Translations under genes and position numbers: made by a program
The notes under the pieces: model-generated
What the model saw: the letters and a program-made list of their open reading frames with translations, nothing else
Told to the model about the DNA's origin: nothing
Databases searched by the model: none
Origin: Acidobacteriaceae bacterium
Lineage (GTDB): Bacteria > Acidobacteriota > Terriglobia > Bryobacterales > Bryobacteraceae
Direction of reading: 5' to 3'
Assembly: GCA_019239585.1 (NCBI GenBank)
Contig: JAFAZU010000494.1
Span: 1 to 9,166 of the forward strand
Length of the DNA stretch: 9,166 nucleotides
Shown: piece after piece, positions 5,197 to 9,166 of the stretch
How the letters are laid out: the number at the start of each line of letters is the position of its first letter
Numbering within the stretch: position 1 is the stretch's first letter

Positions 5197-8100
5197 TTGG
5201 TCGATAACGTCGGCGTGCAGCCCGTTCGAGGGCGTTTGTTCACGGATTCCGACGGGCCGAATGTGGCGTTATTATCGGCCAGGCTTTGGAACCGCTTAGG
5301 ATCTGACCCCGGCATGGTGGGACAGTCCATCACGTTAGACGGCCAGTTATACACCGTTACCGGAGTGATGTCGCCGTGGTTTCAGCTTCCTCTAGTGGGC
5401 GTCTCGAATGTAAACCTCAGCAGTGATGTCTGGGTTCCTGTCAAACGGCCTCACGATGAAGCGCAACGGCGCGGCGGGGTTTATGCCGCTTATGCGCGGC
5501 TCAGGCCAGGTGTGACATTCGAACAGGCAAGAGCCGACGCCCAGCGCGTAGCTTCCCAAATCGCGCGGCAGGACCCGGCCACTCATGACCAGTTCTATAC
5601 CGCCGCTCTTTTCAGCCTTCGTGATTTTGTCGTTAAGGAAATCCGGCCTGTTCTGCTATTGTTGTTTGCCGCCGCAGGTCTACTCCTCCTGATCACCTGC
5701 GCCAATGTTTCCGGCCTGCTGGTCACAAGATCGGTGGAACGAGCTCGTGAAACCGCCGTTCGTGTCGCTCTGGGCGGCAGCCAAAGGCAGCTTGCATTGC
5801 AGTTCTTCTCCGAGGGACTTTTAATCTCAATAGCCGCAGCCGCTCTCGGTGTACTTACCAGTGTCGCTCTTGTACGGCTGGTCGTGTCTTTGGCAGCGCA
5901 GTATATCCCTTTTTCAGACAGGATTTCGACGAATTGGACCGTGCTCCTGTTTGCCGTGGGCGTGGCTTGTCTTACCGCCGTACTGTCAGCGCTGGTTCCC
6001 CTTTGGCAGGCCGCCCGCACGCAACCCAATGAAGTCCTCAGCAATGGCGTGCGCGCCTCCGCCGGCGCCAGAAGCCGTAAACTTTCACGCTTCCTAGTTA
6101 TTGCCGAGATCGCCTTGGCCTTTACACTCCTTTCGGTCAGCGCACTTCTGATTTCACAACTCCAAGAACTCCACCACACATCGCCCGGCTTTGATCCGGA
6201 CCACCTGCTGACCTTTCAACTCAGCCCCAATGTCTCTCTCACAACTCAAGCCAAACAGCTTATTACTTACCAGGACAGGCTGACACAGGCGCTTGGAGCG
6301 CTCCCCGGCGTCACGGATGTCGCTCTCGCTAATCAAGTACCGCTGAATGGCTGCTGTATCAGCTCCACGCTTTTTCCGGAAGGCAGTATAAACGGTTCGG
6401 ACATGCTGAGACCCGTCAGTTTCATGGTAGTCAGTCCCGGCTACTTTAAAACCATACGTGTTCCCCTACGCAAGGGGCGGCTGTTAACCGAGCATGACAC
6501 CAATGAGAATCTCATTCCTGTTGTGATTGATGAGGCGGCAGCAAAGCGCTACTGGCCGGATCGCGATCCAATCGGCGCGTTTGGACGTCTTGGCTCTCGC
6601 GATGGTTCACGCATACAAGTGGTCGGCGTAGTGGGTAACGTTCGCAATGAAGGTCTAAGCGAGGCGACTAGGCCTGAGGTTTACCTGGTAAGCAAGCTCA
6701 CGCCTGTGATTCCTATGCAGTTTATTGTGCACTCGAATCTGCCCGCTGCCAGTCTCCTTCCCGCCATCCGGCACGCCATCGGGAGTATTGATCCGGCACA
6801 ACCGCTATATGCTGTGCAAACGATGGATGAGATCGTCAGCAGTTCCCTTTCTTTTCAACGCCTCGATTCCACGATCATCACCTTTTTCGCCTTGGCGGCA
6901 TTGCTGTTAGCATCGCTCGGCGTGTACGGGGTCACTTCCTATTCCGTGCGTCAGCGCACGGTTGAGATTGGGACGCATATGGCGCTCGGCGCGATGGGCC
7001 GCGACTTACTACGGTTGATTGTCGGGAGCGGGCTCAGAATGGCGATCTACGGCATTGTGATTGGGGCCTTTTCGGTAGCGATTGCCACGGCGCTGATTGT
7101 TCGATTCTTCCACCTCCATGACATCAGCCCGCTTCCGTACCTGTACTCAGTCCTGATTATTGTGGGCTTGGCCCTGTTCGCCTCCTTCTTTCCTGGCTGG
7201 CGCGCCACTCTGCTTTCACCCATGGTTGCGATTCGCAATGAATCGGATTCTCTCTGGACAACGGCTCATCGTGGCCTTGAGCAAGCGCTTAGGCTTGCTT
7301 CTACGGAAGAAAGCGCCCCTGCTGTTGATGCAACCCTGTTGGCGGAATTCATTGAAGCCAGCCGCCACGCCGACTCCTTTCCCGAGGTCCTTCACCTTGC
7401 ACTCACCACGCTCCGCAACAAAGTTGAGGCCCAATCGGTGATGCTGCTGGAAAGTGTCCCGACTGGGCAGTACCATTGCATTGCCACCATACCGGAAAAC
7501 CACTTCCCTGCATTCATCATTCCCGCTGATGGTTTTCTACTGAACCGGCTCAGGTTTTACAGCTCGCCGCTCGCGTTCACGCCTGATGATCTCGATACCT
7601 GCCTCCGTTGGGCCTCCGAACACCGACCCCAACACCTGGCCGAGATAGAAAGTTTAAAGCAAAGTGGCATGCGTCTAGCAGTTGCGCTGCGCACAAAAAA
7701 TGAAATTCTTGGTCTCTTATTATTGGGCGCCCCCACCGGCAGGAATCTGTACAGTTCCGCAGACCGAACTCTGCTCCGTGTCTGTGCGGAGCAGTTTGCC
7801 CTCACTATTGAAAACGCGCGACTTACAAATCGTGTTGTGGAACAGGAGAAACTTCGCCGCGACGTAGCGCTCGCCGCAGAGGTGCAAAAGCGGCTTCTTC
7901 CGCAGAAATCACCCGAAACGGCAGTTAGTTCACTGGGAGCATTTACCCTGCCCGCCCGCAGCGTTGGCGGTGATTATTATGATTTTGTAAACGCTGGAAA
8001 TCATTGCATCGGAATTGCGCTTGCCGATGTGGCAGGGAAAGGCATTGCGGCAGCTCTCATTATGGCTGTGATCCATGCTTCCTTGCGCATCATCGCCGCC

Positions 8101-8637
8101 GAAGGGAATATCTCTCTACCTGAGCTGGCTGCGAAGATGAACTCGTTTCTCCATCGATCAACTGGATCAAACAGCTACGCCACTTTCTTCTACGCCCAGA
8201 TTGATGAAGAAAATCGTAAACTCCGGTACGTCAATGCAGGACATAACCCGCCTTACCTCGTGCGCACTTTGGAAATTTCTTCAGATGGCAACGGACTTGG
8301 TGCGCCGATTGAGGAGCTAGGGACGGGCGGCATGATTATTGGTATGTTTCCGTTTGCCAGCTACGAGGAGGCTGTTGTCGACCTGCGACCCGGTGACGTG
8401 CTGCTGGCCTTTACGGATGGCGTGACGGAAGCGCTCAATCCGAAAGAAGAAGAGTTTGGCGAGGAACGATTGAAGGGTCTGTTACGCCGCGTGGCGCACC
8501 TTCCGATCAATGAAATCACCTCGTGCATCGCTCGTGAACTGCGCCAATGGATTGCCGAAGCCCCACAACACGATGATTTGACATTTATTGTTATGAAGGT
8601 GAATGAACAAGCAGAGAAACCGGAGAAAGCAGGTTGA
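5197..8637 (+). CDS. ADOP-type duplicated permease fused to GAF and SpoIIE-type PP2C phosphatase
   Basis: This is the main open frame: 1146 residues counted from TTG 5197, which is only the first possible start after a stop. Real coding probably joins from the fragment at 4835, giving about 1267 residues. First module: rest of periplasmic domain 1, then FtsX domain 1 with three helices (about nt 5650-5724, 5820-5886, 5940-6010) and the loop RARETAVRVALGGS. Second module: a helix (about 6089-6150), periplasmic domain 2 (about 6180-6860), and FtsX domain 2 (about 6874-7205) with RQRTVEIGTHMALGA. Eight helices in total put the C-terminus in the cytoplasm. MacB/FtsX permeases couple periplasmic and cytoplasmic movements, normally with an ATPase; none is adjacent. 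After WRATLLSPMVAIRNE the chain continues without a stop into a GAF-like domain, a helical linker and a PP2C phosphatase. Plain ADOP proteins (about 800 residues) end where this linker begins. Confidence 0.85.
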   Translation: MVDNVGVQPVRGRLFTDSDGPNVALLSARLWNRLGSDPGMVGQSITLDGQLYTVTGVMSPWFQLPLVGVSNVNLSSDVWVPVKRPHDEAQRRGGVYAAYARLRPGVTFEQARADAQRVASQIARQDPATHDQFYTAALFSLRDFVVKEIRPVLLLLFAAAGLLLLITCANVSGLLVTRSVERARETAVRVALGGSQRQLALQFFSEGLLISIAAAALGVLTSVALVRLVVSLAAQYIPFSDRISTNWTVLLFAVGVACLTAVLSALVPLWQAARTQPNEVLSNGVRASAGARSRKLSRFLVIAEIALAFTLLSVSALLISQLQELHHTSPGFDPDHLLTFQLSPNVSLTTQAKQLITYQDRLTQALGALPGVTDVALANQVPLNGCCISSTLFPEGSINGSDMLRPVSFMVVSPGYFKTIRVPLRKGRLLTEHDTNENLIPVVIDEAAAKRYWPDRDPIGAFGRLGSRDGSRIQVVGVVGNVRNEGLSEATRPEVYLVSKLTPVIPMQFIVHSNLPAASLLPAIRHAIGSIDPAQPLYAVQTMDEIVSSSLSFQRLDSTIITFFALAALLLASLGVYGVTSYSVRQRTVEIGTHMALGAMGRDLLRLIVGSGLRMAIYGIVIGAFSVAIATALIVRFFHLHDISPLPYLYSVLIIVGLALFASFFPGWRATLLSPMVAIRNESDSLWTTAHRGLEQALRLASTEESAPAVDATLLAEFIEASRHADSFPEVLHLALTTLRNKVEAQSVMLLESVPTGQYHCIATIPENHFPAFIIPADGFLLNRLRFYSSPLAFTPDDLDTCLRWASEHRPQHLAEIESLKQSGMRLAVALRTKNEILGLLLLGAPTGRNLYSSADRTLLRVCAEQFALTIENARLTNRVVEQEKLRRDVALAAEVQKRLLPQKSPETAVSSLGAFTLPARSVGGDYYDFVNAGNHCIGIALADVAGKGIAAALIMAVIHASLRIIAAEGNISLPELAAKMNSFLHRSTGSNSYATFFYAQIDEENRKLRYVNAGHNPPYLVRTLEISSDGNGLGAPIEELGTGGMIIGMFPFASYEEAVVDLRPGDVLLAFTDGVTEALNPKEEEFGEERLKGLLRRVAHLPINEITSCIARELRQWIAEAPQHDDLTFIVMKVNEQAEKPEKAG
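7336..7824 (+). other. GAF-like sensor domain within the fusion protein
   Basis: About 163 residues between the last permease helix and the phosphatase. It opens with a helix (LAEFIEASRHADSFPEVLHL), then ALTTLRNKVEAQSVMLLE, the usual GAF entry helix and first strand. It continues to LAVALRTKNEILGLLLLGAPTG, the GAF strand pair, then YSSADRTLLRVCAEQFALTIENARL, the closing helix. The pattern is strongly GAF-like, although no cofactor-binding Cys or His motif for haem or tetrapyrrole can be assigned. Ligand unknown. It sits where RsbU/RsbP-type phosphatases carry their sensory domain. Confidence 0.7.
7825..8622 (+). other. Helical linker and PP2C (SpoIIE/RsbU-type) phosphatase domain
   Basis: The linker VVEQEKLRRDVALAAEVQKR followed by LLP matches the amphipathic switch helix before RsbU/SpoIIE catalytic domains. 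The core has SVGGDYYDF (Asp codon 7972), ADVAGKGIAAALIMA (Asp codon 8026), SYATFFYAQID, YVNAGHNPPYLV (Asn codon 8233), GDVLLAFTDGVTEA (Asp codon 8416) and HDDLTFIV (8569-8592). The Asp residues that bind Mn/Mg in this family are all present, so activity is expected. Known relatives dephosphorylate anti-sigma-factor antagonists (STAS proteins) in partner-switching stress pathways. No anti-sigma factor, STAS protein or sigma factor lies in this window, so the target would be elsewhere. Confidence 0.93.
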
Positions 8638-8713
8638 GATGATTTCTGTGGCATCGAGTTGAAGCATCCGAAGTTCAATGAGAGCGGTTTGCATGGGAGG
8701 AGAGCCTGCCCAG

Positions 8714-8770
8714 CCGGTCACTGCGTTCCCGGCTCCGGGTCCATGTCAGAGCCGGGAACGCAGTGACCGG
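8714..8770. repeat. 22-bp perfect inverted repeat, 13-base loop
   Basis: The arms 8714-8735 and 8749-8770 are exact reverse complements (arm begins CCGGTCACTGCG, ends CCCGGCTC); the loop is CGGGTCCATGTCA. It lies between the convergent fusion gene (stop 8637) and DUF362 gene (stop 8794). No T-tract follows on either strand, so it is not a textbook Rho-independent terminator. It could still stop or stabilise transcripts from both sides. A GC-rich stem this long and perfect also fits a dispersed intergenic palindrome (REP- or MITE-like). Confidence 0.85.
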
Positions 8771-8793
8771 GTTCAATGGAATCGAAGCCCGCT

Positions 8794-9166
8794 TTAGGTT
8801 TTCAGACGAAATTTTTCTAATTCCGGCAGGAGCTTGAACCTTGTCTGTACAGAGGCAATGGTTTCTCCAATTTGCTGGATATTGGGCTGACCGACTAGAT
8901 TTAAGTAGCCGACTTTTGCCGGATCAATCTGCATGATTCGGCAACAGGTTGCATCGACACTCGGCGGATATGCGCCGGCAACAATCACCCCCGGCCTTTT
9001 CATCGAACCTAGAATGGGCCCGTTCCCTTCCATGCCTTCGATTCCATCCACAAGACAGAACTGGCGCGGAAACAAGCTGTGCAGGTCGGCGATGCACTCA
9101 TTGATTCCGGCCCAGTGAAGCACATTTTTTGGCCAGCCGTACACCCCTCCCGGCACAATCCCGAAC
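8794..9166 (-). CDS. DUF362 domain-containing protein, C-terminal part
   Basis: The gene runs off the right edge; the last 123 residues are visible. They begin FGIVPGGVYGWPKNVLHWAG, a conserved DUF362 segment. Then come VDGIEGMEGNGPILGS (DGIxxMEGxGP, the family signature) and GVIVAGAYPPSVDATCCRIM (VAGxxPxxVDAT), then IDPAKVGYL and a short tail. GTG at 9156 is internal; the frame continues upstream. DUF362 proteins are often annotated near iron-sulfur or cytochrome-linked functions. The N-terminal half and any metal-cluster Cys motifs are outside the window. Biochemical role unknown. Stop TAA is the complement of 8794-8796. Confidence 0.9.
   Translation of the reverse strand, partial: FGIVPGGVYGWPKNVLHWAGINECIADLHSLFPRQFCLVDGIEGMEGNGPILGSMKRPGVIVAGAYPPSVDATCCRIMQIDPAKVGYLNLVGQPNIQQIGETIASVQTRFKLLPELEKFRLKT

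Noticed and set aside
5595..6179. 194-residue minus-strand open frame inside the permease
   Set aside because: Arg/Ser/Thr-rich shadow of the FtsX-encoding strand with no domain signature.
8714..8790. Classical Rho-independent terminator
   Set aside because: The stem is excellent but no U-tract follows on either strand, so I list it as an inverted repeat with possible terminator activity.

Overview
The window looks like chromosomal DNA of an acidobacterium (Acidobacteriota, probably class Terriglobia). Three things point there: a duplicated 'orphan' MacB/FtsX-type permease of the ADOP kind, with no ATPase gene beside it; a YtxH protein followed by a small membrane coiled-coil protein ending in DEEMFI; and a TPM-type Gly-rich protein, a nucleotidyltransferase-like protein and LemA in a row. 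The phylum call rests on family recognition and layout, not on a marker gene. No rRNA, tRNA, CRISPR array, IS element or phage gene is visible.

Layout. Positions 1-1525 (+) form one operon: the Gly-rich C-terminus of a TPM-domain (YgcG-like) protein, a nucleotidyltransferase-fold protein 3 bases later, and LemA. A short recX (2056-1529, -) converges on lemA with 3 bases between the stops. Divergent from recX, 2149-3080 (+) holds a YtxH protein and a one-helix coiled-coil membrane protein. This converges, 1 base apart, on a two-gene minus-strand unit (4700-3082): an alpha/beta hydrolase resembling the PAF-acetylhydrolase/dienelactone-hydrolase group, translationally coupled to a four-helix membrane protein.

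Divergent from the hydrolase lies the centrepiece (about 4835-8637, +): a duplicated MacB/FtsX permease fused in frame to a GAF-like sensor domain, a helical linker and a complete PP2C (SpoIIE/RsbU-type) Ser/Thr phosphatase. All four metal-binding Asp motifs of the phosphatase are present. It could act as a one-protein transmembrane signalling device: a permease-like envelope module coupled to a cytoplasmic phosphatase. As given, the reading frame breaks once in a TTTT run (5127-5130). One extra T would restore a continuous protein of about 1267 residues, so the break is a recent mutation or a base-call error.

The gene is followed by a 22-bp perfect inverted repeat with a 13-base loop (8714-8770), and then by the C-terminal part of a DUF362 protein on the minus strand that runs off the right edge.

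The TPM/NTase/LemA and YtxH/coiled-coil groups look like conserved envelope housekeeping clusters. The fused permease-phosphatase is the accessory item most worth attention.
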